A stretch of DNA of 64,000 nucleotides from assembly GCF_030116705.1 (NCBI RefSeq), contig NZ_JAOTIK010000001.1, forward strand, positions 62,001 through 126,000. The letters are read 5' to 3'. Made by a program: the position numbers and the translations under genes. This DNA is from Streptomyces sp. ML-6 (GTDB lineage: Bacteria > Actinomycetota > Actinomycetes > Streptomycetales > Streptomycetaceae). Shown here one piece after another: positions 26,711 to 39,301 of this stretch (position 1 is its first letter; the number at the start of each line of letters is the position of its first letter). The notes below the pieces were generated by a model. That model searched no databases. It worked only from the letters and a program-made list of their open reading frames with translations, and was not told where the DNA came from.

Positions 26711-27325
26711 TCAGTCGAAGCGCAGGTCGGCGAGTTGCCGTTCGAGGACCGTGACGTCGTCCTCGGGCTCTTCACCGACCGGGCGCGCCGCCATGAGCGT
26801 GGCGAGCTCGGCGCCCGCCCGGCGGACGCGGCCGGGCAGACCGTCGGTGTACTCGTCCCCACCCGGGCCCCAGTCCTCGGAGGCCGCGAACACGGCGGTG
26901 GGGACGACGACAGCACGGAGATAGGCGAAGAGCGGGCGCACGGCGTGCTCCAGGACCAGGGAGTGGCGGGCGGTACCGCCGGTCGCCGCGGTCAGGACCG
27001 GCTTCCCGGTGAGGGCGTCCGGATCGATCACGTCGAAGAAGGACTTGAAGAGACCGCTGTAGGAGGCCGCGAACACGGGAGTCACGGCGATCAGGCCGTC
27101 GGCCGCCGTCACCGCGTCGATCGCGGCGCTCAGTCGCGGCGGTGGAAATCCGGTCACGAGGTGGTCGGCGATGTTGCCGGCCAGTTCGCGCAGCTCCACG
27201 ACCTCGGTGGACGCCTCGTGGCCCCGGCCGGCGAGTTCGTCGCGGGCCGATTCGGCCAGCCGGTCCGCGAGCAGGCGGGTGGAGGAGGGGGTGCTCAGCC
27301 CTGCGGAGACGACGATCAGCTTCAC
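26711..27325 (-). CDS. NAD(P)H-dependent FMN reductase
   Basis: A 204-residue flavodoxin-fold reductase starting at a GTG (27325) that overlaps the upstream stop by 4 nt (GTGA). LIVVSAGLSTPSSTRLLADR is the FMN phosphate loop. AADGLIAVTPVFAASYSGLF then KSFFDV is the flavin-binding block of the CE1759/MsuE-like NADPH-FMN reductases, and PVLTAATGGTARHSL follows. It should supply reduced flavin to the adjacent LLM monooxygenase, a standard two-component arrangement. Confidence 0.9.
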   Translation of the reverse strand: MKLIVVSAGLSTPSSTRLLADRLAESARDELAGRGHEASTEVVELRELAGNIADHLVTGFPPPRLSAAIDAVTAADGLIAVTPVFAASYSGLFKSFFDVIDPDALTGKPVLTAATGGTARHSLVLEHAVRPLFAYLRAVVVPTAVFAASEDWGPGGDEYTDGLPGRVRRAGAELATLMAARPVGEEPEDDVTVLERQLADLRFD

Positions 27326-28407
27326 GCGGCGGGCACCTCCCGGACGGCTCGGAGGGACGCGTGCGTGGGCGCCTCCGGCACGTCGGCCGGACGCCCCTGG
27401 GCGAATTCCCTCCGCAGCACGGGCACGACCTCCTCGCCGAGGATGTCGAGCTGTTCCAGGACGGTCTTCAGGGGCAGGCCCGCGTGGTCCATCAGGAACA
27501 GCTGGCGCTGGTAGTCGCCGACGGTCTCCCGGAACGACAGGGTCCGCTCGATGACCTGCTGGGGAGAGCCCACCGTCAGCGGGGTCTGCTCGGTGAAGTC
27601 CTCGAGCGACGGGCCGTGGCCGTACACCGGCGCGTTGTCGAAGTAGGGACGGAACTCCCGTATGGCGTCCTGGGAGTTCTTCCGCATGAAGACCTGTCCG
27701 CCCAGGCCGACGATCGCGTCCTCCGGCCGGCCGTGGCCGTGGTGCGCGAACCGGCGCCGGTAGAGCTGCACCATGCGCCTGGTGTGGTCGGCCGGCCAGA
27801 AGATGTTGTTGTGGAAGAAGCCGTCGCCGTAGAAGGCGGCCTGCTCCGCGATCTCCGGGGACCTGATGGATCCGTGCCAGACGAAGGGCGGGACCCCGTC
27901 CAGGGGCCGAGGTGTCGAGGTGAATGCCTGGAGCGGCGTACGGAACGTGCCTTCCCAGTCCACGACGTCCTCGCGCCACAGCCGGCGCAGCAGCGCGTAG
28001 TTCTCCCTGGCGAGGTTGATGCCCTGGCGGATGTCCTGGCCGAACCACGGGTAGACGGGACCGGTGTTTCCGCGGCCCAGCATGAGGTCGACCCGGCCGT
28101 CGGCCAGGTGCTGGAGCATCGCGTAGTCCTCGGCGATCTTCACCGGGTCGTTGGTGGTGATCAGCGTCGTCGACGTGGACAGGATCAGCTTCTCGGTGCG
28201 GGCCGCGATGTAGCCGAGCATGGTGGTCGGTGACGACGGTACGAACGGCGGGTTGTGGTGCTCGCCGGTCGCGAAGACGTCCAGGCCGACCTCCTCGGCC
28301 TTGAGCGCGATGGCGACCATCGCCTTGATGCGCTCGCGTTCGGTCGGAGTGCGACCGTCGGTGGGGTCGGGGGTCACGTCCCCGACGGTGAAGATGCCGA
28401 ACTGCAT
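27322..28407 (-). CDS. LLM-class flavin-dependent monooxygenase
   Basis: A 361-residue luciferase-like TIM barrel. MQFGIFTVGDV opens it. ATGEHHNPPF carries the conserved EHH, ILSTSTTLITTNDPVKIAED YAML is the luciferase core, and LMLGRGNTGPVYPWFGQD the F420/FMN-binding part. Size and sequence fit the CE1758-type LLM enzymes paired with CE1759 reductases. Substrate unknown; sulfonates, aldehydes or xenobiotics are usual. Two hydrolases flank the pair. The stop overlaps the reductase start, so translation is coupled. Confidence 0.9.
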   Translation of the reverse strand: MQFGIFTVGDVTPDPTDGRTPTERERIKAMVAIALKAEEVGLDVFATGEHHNPPFVPSSPTTMLGYIAARTEKLILSTSTTLITTNDPVKIAEDYAMLQHLADGRVDLMLGRGNTGPVYPWFGQDIRQGINLARENYALLRRLWREDVVDWEGTFRTPLQAFTSTPRPLDGVPPFVWHGSIRSPEIAEQAAFYGDGFFHNNIFWPADHTRRMVQLYRRRFAHHGHGRPEDAIVGLGGQVFMRKNSQDAIREFRPYFDNAPVYGHGPSLEDFTEQTPLTVGSPQQVIERTLSFRETVGDYQRQLFLMDHAGLPLKTVLEQLDILGEEVVPVLRREFAQGRPADVPEAPTHASLRAVREVPAA

Positions 28408-28512
28408 GGGGTGTCCCTGCTCTCCTGAGCTCGTCCGGTTCCCTCGCCGGGAACCGGGGGGCCGGGGTGACGCCGGGCTGCGGCGGCACCCCGGCGGGTC
28501 AGCGGTGGGGCG

Positions 28513-32235
<3,723 letters not shown>

Positions 32236-32239
<4 letters not shown>

Positions 32240-33123
32240 CCCTTGACCGATCCGGCGAGGAGTCCCCGTGCGAAGTGCCGCCGGAGGGCGAAGAAGACGA
32301 GCAGCGGGACGAGCGCCGCCACGAAGGCTCCTGCGGTGAGCCGCTGCCATTCGTTGCCGTAGGTTCCGGCCAGGCTCGCCAATCTGACGGTCATCGGCGC
32401 GGTCTCGGCCGTTCCGCCGGACAGTGTCAGTGCCACGAGGAGGTCGTTCCACACCCAGATGAACTGGATGATGGCGAAGCTGACCAGCACCGGGCGGGCC
32501 AGCGGCAGCGCGATCCGGAGCAGCAGCGTCCCGTGCGAGGCGCCGTCCACGCGGGCGGCCTCGATCACGTCCCGGGGCAGCCCCGCGAGGAAGTTGTGCA
32601 GGAGGAACACCGCGAACGGCAGCGCGAAGACCGTGTGGGCGAACCAGACCTGGCCGAACCGCGCGGGACCGGTGAGGTGCCAGGCGGGCAGGAACAGCCA
32701 GCCCTGGGAGAAGAGCTTCAGGAGAGGGACGAGCGCCATCTGGAGCGGCACGACCTGGAGCGCGAAGATGCCGACGACGAGCGCGTCGCGCCCCCTGAAG
32801 TCGATCCAGGCCAGGGCGTACGCCGCGAAGAAGGCCAGGACGAGCGGGAACAGCACCGAGGGAACGGTGATGACGACGGAGTTGACGAAGTACTCCGCGA
32901 GCCGCCCCGGCCCGTTCCCGCCGCCGGACAGCACCTCGCCGTAGTTGTCGAGCGTGAGGTGCGGCGTACCGAACACGGTCCACCAGCCCGTCGTCTTGAT
33001 CTCCGGCTCGGGGCGGAACGAGGAGAGCAGGAGACCGAGGGTCGGTGTCGTCCAGAGGACCGCGATCACCACGGCGATCGACGTGAAGGCGCGGGAGGCC
33101 AGACGCTCCTGGACGCCGTTCAC
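32236..33123 (-). CDS. Carbohydrate ABC transporter permease (MalG-like)
   Basis: A 295-residue, six-segment permease. The EAA loop that docks the ATPase reads AARVDGASHGTLLLRIALPL ARPVL, in the MalG/LacG position. TFRPEPE-like sequence after the first helix and a large periplasmic loop agree. Both ends overlap neighbouring genes by ATGA (33123 upstream, 32236 downstream). It forms the membrane pore with the product of 33120. Confidence 0.9.
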
Positions 33124-34085
33124 CCCGTCCTCCGCTGCGCCCGGACCTGGTGGGCGACGAAGGGGGTGACGAGGAGGAAGAGGAGCACGGCGAGCGCCGC
33201 GCCGCGGCCCGTCTCGCCGTAGCGGAAGGCCTGGTCATACATCTCGTGGGCGATGACGCCCGTGTCGAACTGTCCGCCGGTCATGGTCTTGACGATGTCG
33301 AAGGCCTTGAAGGTGCCGATCACCTGGGCGAGGAGCACGACGAGCAGCGTGGGCCTGATCGACGGCAGGGTGATCCGCCGGAAGATCTGCCGGGGGGACG
33401 CACCGTCGAGCCGTGCCGCCTCGGTCAGCTCGGTGGGAACGGCCCTGATCGCGCCGGTCAGCAGGACGGCCGCGAAGCCCGCCTGTGTCCACACCATCGC
33501 CACGATGAGGAACAGGACGTTCCAGGGAGAGTCCACGAGCCATTGACGCGGTTCGCCGCCGAACGCGACGACGAGCTGGTTCAGCAGCCCGATCTGCCCG
33601 GCTTCCGCGGGACGGTAGGCGTAGACGAACTTCCAGACGACACCCGCGCCGACGAAGGAGATCGCCATCGGCGTCAGGACGAGGGACAGCGCGAACGCTC
33701 TGAACCGCGACCGTGCGACGGTCGCCGCGTAGAGCAGGCCGACCGCGGTCGACGTCAGCGGCACGAGTACCACCCACGCCAGGGTGTTGCGCAGCGCCAC
33801 CAGCGACCGGTGGTCGGTGAACATCCACACGTAGTTGTCGAAGCCGACCCACGTGTCTCCCCCGCTGCCGGTGAACGACAGCACCAGGGTGCGCAGACCG
33901 GGCAGGAGGAGACCGACCGTGAGCAGCAGCAGCGCCGGGGCCAGCAGGATCAGGGCCGCGGCCCTCCTCCGCACCGGCCTCCGGTGCAGTGCAAGCAGGA
34001 CCAGGGAGACCACCGCCGCGAAGGCGGCGATGCCCTGGAGCAGATACAGCAGCTTGGGCTGCTGGGCGACGGAGTCGAACGACAT
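33120..34085 (-). CDS. Carbohydrate ABC transporter permease (MalF/UgpA-like)
   Basis: A 321-residue permease from the ATG at 34085. Unusually, an extra hydrophobic segment (LLYLLQGIAAFAAVVSLVLL) precedes the normal first helix (ALILLAPALLLLTVGLLLPG). The EAA loop is EAARLDGASPRQIFRRITLP SIRP. Sequence such as FVGFDNYVWMF-like WVGFDNYVWMFTD and QWLVDSPWNVLFLIVAMVWT fits sugar permeases. It overlaps the binding protein gene by one base (TGATG). Confidence 0.9.
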   Translation of the reverse strand: MSFDSVAQQPKLLYLLQGIAAFAAVVSLVLLALHRRPVRRRAAALILLAPALLLLTVGLLLPGLRTLVLSFTGSGGDTWVGFDNYVWMFTDHRSLVALRNTLAWVVLVPLTSTAVGLLYAATVARSRFRAFALSLVLTPMAISFVGAGVVWKFVYAYRPAEAGQIGLLNQLVVAFGGEPRQWLVDSPWNVLFLIVAMVWTQAGFAAVLLTGAIRAVPTELTEAARLDGASPRQIFRRITLPSIRPTLLVVLLAQVIGTFKAFDIVKTMTGGQFDTGVIAHEMYDQAFRYGETGRGAALAVLLFLLVTPFVAHQVRAQRRTG

Positions 34086-35416
34086 CAGTTTCTCGGCCAG
34101 GACCGTTCGATGGAGTCGGCGACCTGCCGGGTGCTCGCGCCGCCGATCCAGTCGACGGCTCCCTTCCAGAACGTCCCGGCGCCGACCGACGCCGGCATCA
34201 GGTCCGAACCGTCGAACCTGAACTGTGTCCTGGGATCCTGGAGCAGCTGGATCGAGAGCTTGTCGACCGGGGTCGCGGCGTTCGCCGGATCCACGCCCCT
34301 GTTCGCCGAGACGAACGGGCCCTTCTTCATGCGCGCGTTCGCGAAGTCTGCAGAGGCCAGGTACTCCTGGAACGCCCGCACTTCGGGGCGGTCGGCGAAC
34401 GCCGCTGTGAACACCCCACCGCCCAGTACAGGGCGGCCGGCCGGATCGGCTCCCGGCAGGAGGAAGGCGTAGACATCCTTGTCCGGTCCGATTTCGGCGC
34501 CTTTGGGCCACATGTCGGCATAGAACGAGGCCTGGCGGTGCATCGCGCAGTCGCCGGAGAGAATCGGTGTGCCGGCCTCCTGGAAGGAGATCGACGCCAT
34601 CGACCGGGCCGGGCCGAAACCGCCGTTGGCGTATCGGTCGTTCTTGAGGATGGACCCCACGGTGTCCATGGCCTTGATCACACGCGGGTCGTCGAACGGG
34701 ATCTCGCGGGCGACCCACTGGTCGTAGACGTGCGTGCCCTGCTGGCGCAGCAGGACGTCCTCGATCCAGTCCGTCACGGGCCAGCCGGTCGCCTCGGCGG
34801 ACTCGATGCCCGCGCACCACGGCTTGACGCCCGACGCCGCGACCTTCTCCGTGACGGCCATCAGCTCGGACCACGTGCGGGGAACGCTCAGTCCCCTGTC
34901 CCGGAAGAACTTCGGGGAGTACCAGACGAACGACTTCACGTTCGCGACCAGCGGCGTGCCGTAGAGGGTGCCGTCCACGGTCGCGTAGCTGTTCCAGTCC
35001 GCCGACCAGCCCTGCTTCGCCAGGGTCGCGACCCCGGCGCTCACAGGCTTGAGCTTCCCTGCCCGCGCGAAACGTTCCAGGAGTCCGGGCTGAGGGAAGA
35101 ACGCCACGTCAGGCGCACTCCCGCCGTCGACCCGGAGCTGGATCTGGGCCTCGAACTCTCCGTCCCCCTCGTACTGGACGTCGATTCCCGTGCAGGCCGC
35201 GAAGTCCGCCCAGGTCTCTTCGAACAGGTCGGCCTCCCGGTCCCGGTTCTCCGCGTAGACGGTGACCTTGGTACCGGGGTGCTTGCCGTACCTGGCGTAC
35301 GGTGCGCAGTCCGCGGTGGTGTGCGACCGCGAACCGCTGTCCTGCGGGGTGCCGCAGGCCGTGGCTGTGACGGCGAGGGTGATGACGGCGAGCGCGAGCC
35401 TCGCGCCGAACCTCAT
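34085..35416 (-). CDS. Extracellular sugar-binding lipoprotein
   Basis: A 443-residue solute-binding protein from the ATG at 35416 (GGAGGAAG 8 nt upstream). MRFGARLALAVITLAVTATA then C is a lipoprotein signal with Cys about residue 21. The mature part has the family-1 fold: VTVYAENRDREADLFEETWA, GGSAPDVAFFPQPGLLERFA, GTLYGTPLVANVKSFVWYSP KFF. It heads a four-gene operon with two permeases and a LAL regulator. No ATPase gene is nearby; Streptomyces sugar importers commonly share MsiK encoded elsewhere. Sugar unknown. Confidence 0.9.
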   Translation of the reverse strand: MRFGARLALAVITLAVTATACGTPQDSGSRSHTTADCAPYARYGKHPGTKVTVYAENRDREADLFEETWADFAACTGIDVQYEGDGEFEAQIQLRVDGGSAPDVAFFPQPGLLERFARAGKLKPVSAGVATLAKQGWSADWNSYATVDGTLYGTPLVANVKSFVWYSPKFFRDRGLSVPRTWSELMAVTEKVAASGVKPWCAGIESAEATGWPVTDWIEDVLLRQQGTHVYDQWVAREIPFDDPRVIKAMDTVGSILKNDRYANGGFGPARSMASISFQEAGTPILSGDCAMHRQASFYADMWPKGAEIGPDKDVYAFLLPGADPAGRPVLGGGVFTAAFADRPEVRAFQEYLASADFANARMKKGPFVSANRGVDPANAATPVDKLSIQLLQDPRTQFRFDGSDLMPASVGAGTFWKGAVDWIGGASTRQVADSIERSWPRN

Positions 35417-35480
35417 GGGTGTGCTTCCTCCGATCGCCCGCCGCATGTCCTCGGCGGGCGTTTCGGAAAGCTACCTCCTT

Positions 35481-35504
35481 CGAACGACATAGACCAATCG
35501 TTCG
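35481..35504. promoter_or_regulatory. Inverted repeat upstream of the sugar importer operon
   Basis: CGAACGA (35481-35487) and TCGTTCG (35498-35504) are a perfect 7-bp inverted repeat with a 10-bp spacer, 65-88 bp upstream of the binding-protein start and just before the downstream end of the hydrolase at 35521. It could be the operator for the importer's own LAL regulator or another repressor. Confidence 0.45.
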
Positions 35505-35520
35505 ATCTTCAAGCGTCGGA

Positions 35521-36246
35521 TCAGTGCGCCGTGGACCGGGCAGCGTCCATGACCAGCTCTGCTACGGCCTTGGGCTGGGCGAGCATGATCAGGTGCGAGG
35601 AGTCGACCTCGACGATGGTCATGCCGGCGCGCTGGTAGCCGAAACGCTCCACATCGGGGTTGATCGTACGGTCGGCGGAGGCCACCAGGCCCCACGAGGG
35701 CTTGGTCTTCCACGCCGCGACCGGCGCCGCCTCCGAGAAGGCCCGCGCGGCCAGGGGGCGCTGGGAGACGGCGAGCACCGCGGCGAGGTCGGGGTCGACG
35801 TCCGCCGCGAACAGGGCGGGAAACTTCTCGATCTCCACCGAGACATCGGTGCCGGTCTCGGTGGAGCCGGCCACCGGGAACGGGGTGTAGACGAGCGCGT
35901 CGGCGAGACCGGAGTCGGGGAAGCCGCCCTGCAGCTCGCCCAGGCTCTCGCCCTCCTCAAGCGCGTATCCCGCGAGGTACACCAGGGCGCGGACGTTGTC
36001 CTCCGTCCCGGCGAGGGTGATGACGGCGCCTCCGTAGGAGTGCCCGACCAGGATCACGGGGCCTTCGACGGCACGGACCACCGAGGCGATGTACGCGGCG
36101 TCGTCGACGAGGCTGCGGTTGGGCACCGCCGGGGCTATCACCTCCATGCCGGCGGCGGTCAGTTCGGGGATGACGCGGGCGAAGCTGGACGCGTCGGCGA
36201 AAGCGCCGTGGACCAGGACGACGGTGGGGCGGGCGTGTCGGGGCAT
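35521..36246 (-). CDS. Alpha/beta hydrolase (HSYGG type, paralogue of 19606)
   Basis: A 241-residue hydrolase with RPTVVLVHGAFADASSFARV, VILVGHSYGGAVITLAG, LVYLAGYALEEGESLGELQ and VEVDSSHLIMLAQP. It shares blocks with the hydrolase at 19606 (PTVVLVHGAFADA, GHSYGGA, FAADV, ADRTI) across the whole length, so they are paralogues. GAGGAG lies about 8 nt before the ATG at 36246. It is downstream of a GNAT gene by 47 bp. Confidence 0.88.
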   Translation of the reverse strand: MPRHARPTVVLVHGAFADASSFARVIPELTAAGMEVIAPAVPNRSLVDDAAYIASVVRAVEGPVILVGHSYGGAVITLAGTEDNVRALVYLAGYALEEGESLGELQGGFPDSGLADALVYTPFPVAGSTETGTDVSVEIEKFPALFAADVDPDLAAVLAVSQRPLAARAFSEAAPVAAWKTKPSWGLVASADRTINPDVERFGYQRAGMTIVEVDSSHLIMLAQPKAVAELVMDAARSTAH

Positions 36247-36293
36247 GGGGGAACTCCTCGGTGAGTGGACGGAGAAGGTGGTTGTGGGGTGGT

Positions 36294-36608
36294 TCACAGG
36301 CCGAAGCGGGCGCGGCGCGCCTCGGGCACCAGGTCGGCGTATTCGGGGTGTTTGCCGATCCAGCCCCGGATGAAGGGGCAGTACGGCAGGACGCGCAGCC
36401 CACGGGCCCGGGCGTGGTCAAGGGCGCCGCAGGCGAGCAGCCCGCCCAGACCCTGGCCGCCGAAGCGGGGATCGATCTCGGTGTGGATGAAGGCGATCTC
36501 GCCCTCCGAGAGGTGGTACTCGGCGAAGCCCGCGGTCTCGGTGCCGTCGGCGCCGACGAGGATCTCGTACCGGGACTTCTCGGGCCGGTCGGTCACTCGG
36601 GATTCCAT
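36294..36608 (-). CDS. Small GNAT-type acetyltransferase
   Basis: A 104-residue protein. ETAGFAEYHLSEGEIAFIHT EI then DPRFGGQGLGGLLACGALDH ARARGLRVLPYCPFIRGWI is the short GNAT form (Acetyltransf_CG, YidJ/GtnAT-like), where RxxGxGxL becomes FGGQGLGGLL and C(P)F near the end is typical. Substrate unknown. ATG at 36608; AGGAGT lies 5 nt upstream. Confidence 0.85.
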   Translation of the reverse strand: MESRVTDRPEKSRYEILVGADGTETAGFAEYHLSEGEIAFIHTEIDPRFGGQGLGGLLACGALDHARARGLRVLPYCPFIRGWIGKHPEYADLVPEARRARFGL

Positions 36609-36653
36609 GGGTACTCCTGTGCGGTCGCGGTGTTACGGGGTCGGTGACTGCGA

Positions 36654-37394
36654 TCAGAGCGTGCGGCGCACGCCCGCCTGGCGTTCCAGGTTGCGGAGCT
36701 GGACGGCCAGGTCGCCCTCCACGGCGAGGTGGGCGGGGCCGCTACGTCCGATGGGCAGGACCTGCTCGCTGCGCATGTCCTCGAGCATCAGGGCGAACGC
36801 CGTGTACATCGCGACGAGCGCCACGACGAGGCCGAGCGCCCCGGACGTGCGCGTCAGCCATTCGGCGCCGGTGATGCCGGCGAGGCCGGTGGCCGCCCAG
36901 CGGGGCAGGGAGACCGCGAGGACGAGCCACAGCGCCCGCTTGGGCCCGGTCACGGCGGTCATCAGCGCGCCGAAGCAGAGGAGCGCCAGGTTGAAGACAC
37001 CGAGGACCTTCAGGCCGTCGGCCGCGTCGCTGAGCATGATGAGCGAGTAGGGCAGCCAGCTGCCGGCGAACACCGCCATCAAGGTCGCCGCGATCACGTC
37101 ACGGGCGCCGAAGGCCAGGAAACTCACCAGGAGTTGGAGCACGAAAGCCGGCAGCACGGTGAAGGCGACGGCGGTGCGGGCCTCCTCCCCGAAGATCCCG
37201 AGCTGGAGGCAGCCCGTCATCACGGACGCGATGGCGATCGTGAAGAAGCCGAGCGGCATGGGGGAGGCGATCGGCCGCAGGTTGATCCGGGTCATCGACC
37301 GGAGGTCCGGTTCGAAACGGCGTTCCGGGGGTGCGTCCGGCGAGGTGGCCACGGCGTCGTCGCCGCTGTCGGCGGTGGGTGAGGCGGTACTCAT
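36654..37394 (-). CDS. GPR1/FUN34/YaaH-type membrane protein
   Basis: A 246-residue protein with six membrane segments between about residues 45 and 205. INLRPIASPMPLGFFTIAIA S near the first helix recalls the NPAPLGL signature of SatP/YaaH acetate transporters, and the six-helix layout fits. A soluble tail (AVEGDLAVQLRNLERQAGVR) follows. It would move acetate, succinate or ammonium. It starts 14 bp downstream of the amidohydrolase stop and reads the same way, so they form one transcript. Confidence 0.65.
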   Translation of the reverse strand: MSTASPTADSGDDAVATSPDAPPERRFEPDLRSMTRINLRPIASPMPLGFFTIAIASVMTGCLQLGIFGEEARTAVAFTVLPAFVLQLLVSFLAFGARDVIAATLMAVFAGSWLPYSLIMLSDAADGLKVLGVFNLALLCFGALMTAVTGPKRALWLVLAVSLPRWAATGLAGITGAEWLTRTSGALGLVVALVAMYTAFALMLEDMRSEQVLPIGRSGPAHLAVEGDLAVQLRNLERQAGVRRTL

Positions 37395-37408
37395 CGTGTG
37401 GATCTCTC

Positions 37409-39301
37409 TCAGTGCTCGAAGCAGGGGTCGACGAACGACGGCTGTGTGTCGGGGAGGGAGCCGCGCGCGACGCGCCACCGGCGGTGCTGCTCGGACTCGG
37501 CGACGGCCTCGGCCAGGAGCGAGGCCTGATGGGCGCCGCTCCGGTAGCCGCCGAAGTGGGCCACCGGACTCCACTCGGGTGTCACCGGCGGGACGGCCTC
37601 GTCGAGACCCTCGTACTCCGCGGTCGCGTAGACGATGCGGCCGCCGACGACGGTGAGGACGGACTCGATGTCGGGGATGACGTCCTCGGGCACGGTGAGG
37701 TAGTCGTCGGAGAGGATCGCGAGGTCGCCGTACGAGCCTTCTCGCAGGGTTCCCTTGACGTCCTGCTCGCCGGTGAGCTGCGCTCCGCCCCGGGTGTAGA
37801 GGCCGAGGGCGGTCTCGCGGTCGATCAGGTTCCCCGCCGGGTAGAGGGCGGTGCCGCCGACGGTGCGCCCGGTCACCAGCCAGTGGAGTGCGACCCACGG
37901 GTTGTACGAGGAGACGCGGGTGGCGTCGGTTCCGGCGGCGACGGTCAGGCCCCGGTCGAGCATGGCCCGCACCGGCGGGGTGTGGGCGGCCGCCTCGGCG
38001 CCGTAGCGATCGAGGAACGCGGCGCCCTGGAAGGACATCCGGTTCTGGACCGAGACGGCGCCGCCGAGGGCCGCGATCCGGTCGAGGCTGTCGGCCGAGA
38101 CGGTCTCCGCGTGGTCGAAGAGCCAGCGGTTGCCGCCGGGGAAGAGTCCCTCCGCGGCGAGCTTCTCGAAGACGGCCAGGTCGCGGCGGATCGTCTCGTC
38201 GTACGTCGCGTGGAGCCGGAAGCCCCAGCCGTTCTCGAGCAGGATCCGTACGGCGCTCTCGAACTCGGTCTCGTAGCCCGCGGCGAGCTCGGGCCGGGGC
38301 TCGGAGAAGTTCTCGAAGTCGGCCGCGGCCCAGGTCAGGTTCTCACCCGCGCCGTTCAGCCGGAGCCACTCGTCGCCGTCCCCGGGCTTGACCATCTCGG
38401 TCCAGCGCTTGAGGTCGGCGAGCTCCTGCCCGGCCGTCTGCGGGAAGAGGTGGTAGGCGATCCGCAGGGACAGCTCCCCCGCCTGGGCGAGATCGACGAC
38501 CGTCGCGTAGTTGTCGGGGAAGTTCTGGAACCCGCCCGCGGCGTCGACCGCGGACGTCAGTCCGAAGCGGTTCAGCTCGCGCAGGAAGTGGCGCGTCGAC
38601 GTCCGCTTGTCGGCCTCGTCGAGAGCGGGTGCCTTCGCCAGCGTCGAGTACAGGACGAGAGCGCTCGGAGCGGCGAGGAGAACGCCGTTGGGTTCACCGT
38701 CCCGGCCCCGGACGATCTGCCCGCCCCGGGGATCGGGGGTCTCGCGGGTGAACCCAGCTGCCTTCACCGCGGCCCGGTTCATCAGGGCCGACTGGTACAG
38801 GTGCAGGACGAAGACCGGGGTGTCGGGGGCGGCGGCGTTCAGCTCGGCGACGGTCGGCATCCTGCGCTCGGCGAACTGCTCGGCGGTCCAGCCGCCCACG
38901 ACCCGGATCCACTGCCCCTTGGGCGTGCGGCCGGCCTGCTCGCGCAGCATGGCCAGGGCCTGGCGGAGGCTGCGTACGCCGTCCCAGCGCAGCTCCAGGA
39001 CGTAGTTCAGGCCGCCCCGGATGACGTGGAGGTGCGAGTCGTTCAGACCGGGGATCACCCGGCGGCCCAGCGCGTCGACGACCCTGGTCCCCGGCCCGAC
39101 GAGGTGGGCGAGGTCGTGGTCGTCGCCGAGGGCCGTGACCCGGCCGTCGCGGATGGCGACGGCTCGGGCCTCGGGGCGGTCGGTGTCACCGGTGAACACC
39201 TTGGCGTTGCGGACGAGGAGGTCGGCGTGCTCGTGTTCCCGGCTCGGGGCGGGGACGAGGCCCGCCACCGGCATGCTCGTCGAAAATCCGGTCATGGTCA
39301 T
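37409..39301 (-). CDS. Amidohydrolase, YtcJ-like
   Basis: A 630-residue amidohydrolase 3-family enzyme. RVIPGLNDSHLHVIRGGLN carries the metal-binding HxH, HATYDETIRR and FDHAETVSAD the later His residues, and AAGTDATRVSSYNPW the Asp. ADLLVRNAKVFTGDTDRPEA is the small beta domain. The ATG at 39301 overlaps the hydrolase stop (ATGA) and has GGAAGG 6-7 nt upstream. It likely hydrolyses an amide or ring of a small molecule. An operon with the preceding esterase and the downstream membrane protein suggests sequential breakdown and transport. Confidence 0.9.
   Translation of the reverse strand: MTMTGFSTSMPVAGLVPAPSREHEHADLLVRNAKVFTGDTDRPEARAVAIRDGRVTALGDDHDLAHLVGPGTRVVDALGRRVIPGLNDSHLHVIRGGLNYVLELRWDGVRSLRQALAMLREQAGRTPKGQWIRVVGGWTAEQFAERRMPTVAELNAAAPDTPVFVLHLYQSALMNRAAVKAAGFTRETPDPRGGQIVRGRDGEPNGVLLAAPSALVLYSTLAKAPALDEADKRTSTRHFLRELNRFGLTSAVDAAGGFQNFPDNYATVVDLAQAGELSLRIAYHLFPQTAGQELADLKRWTEMVKPGDGDEWLRLNGAGENLTWAAADFENFSEPRPELAAGYETEFESAVRILLENGWGFRLHATYDETIRRDLAVFEKLAAEGLFPGGNRWLFDHAETVSADSLDRIAALGGAVSVQNRMSFQGAAFLDRYGAEAAAHTPPVRAMLDRGLTVAAGTDATRVSSYNPWVALHWLVTGRTVGGTALYPAGNLIDRETALGLYTRGGAQLTGEQDVKGTLREGSYGDLAILSDDYLTVPEDVIPDIESVLTVVGGRIVYATAEYEGLDEAVPPVTPEWSPVAHFGGYRSGAHQASLLAEAVAESEQHRRWRVARGSLPDTQPSFVDPCFEH

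Noticed and set aside
23786..27514. A 1242-codon plus-strand frame
   Set aside because: It mirrors the LAL regulator, the flavin reductase and part of the LLM gene on the other strand; no family motif is present.
32240..33238. N-terminal extension of the LAL regulator to 1251 residues
   Set aside because: It overlaps the ABC permease in another frame; the ATG at 32239 gives a standard ATGA overlap and family-typical N-terminus.
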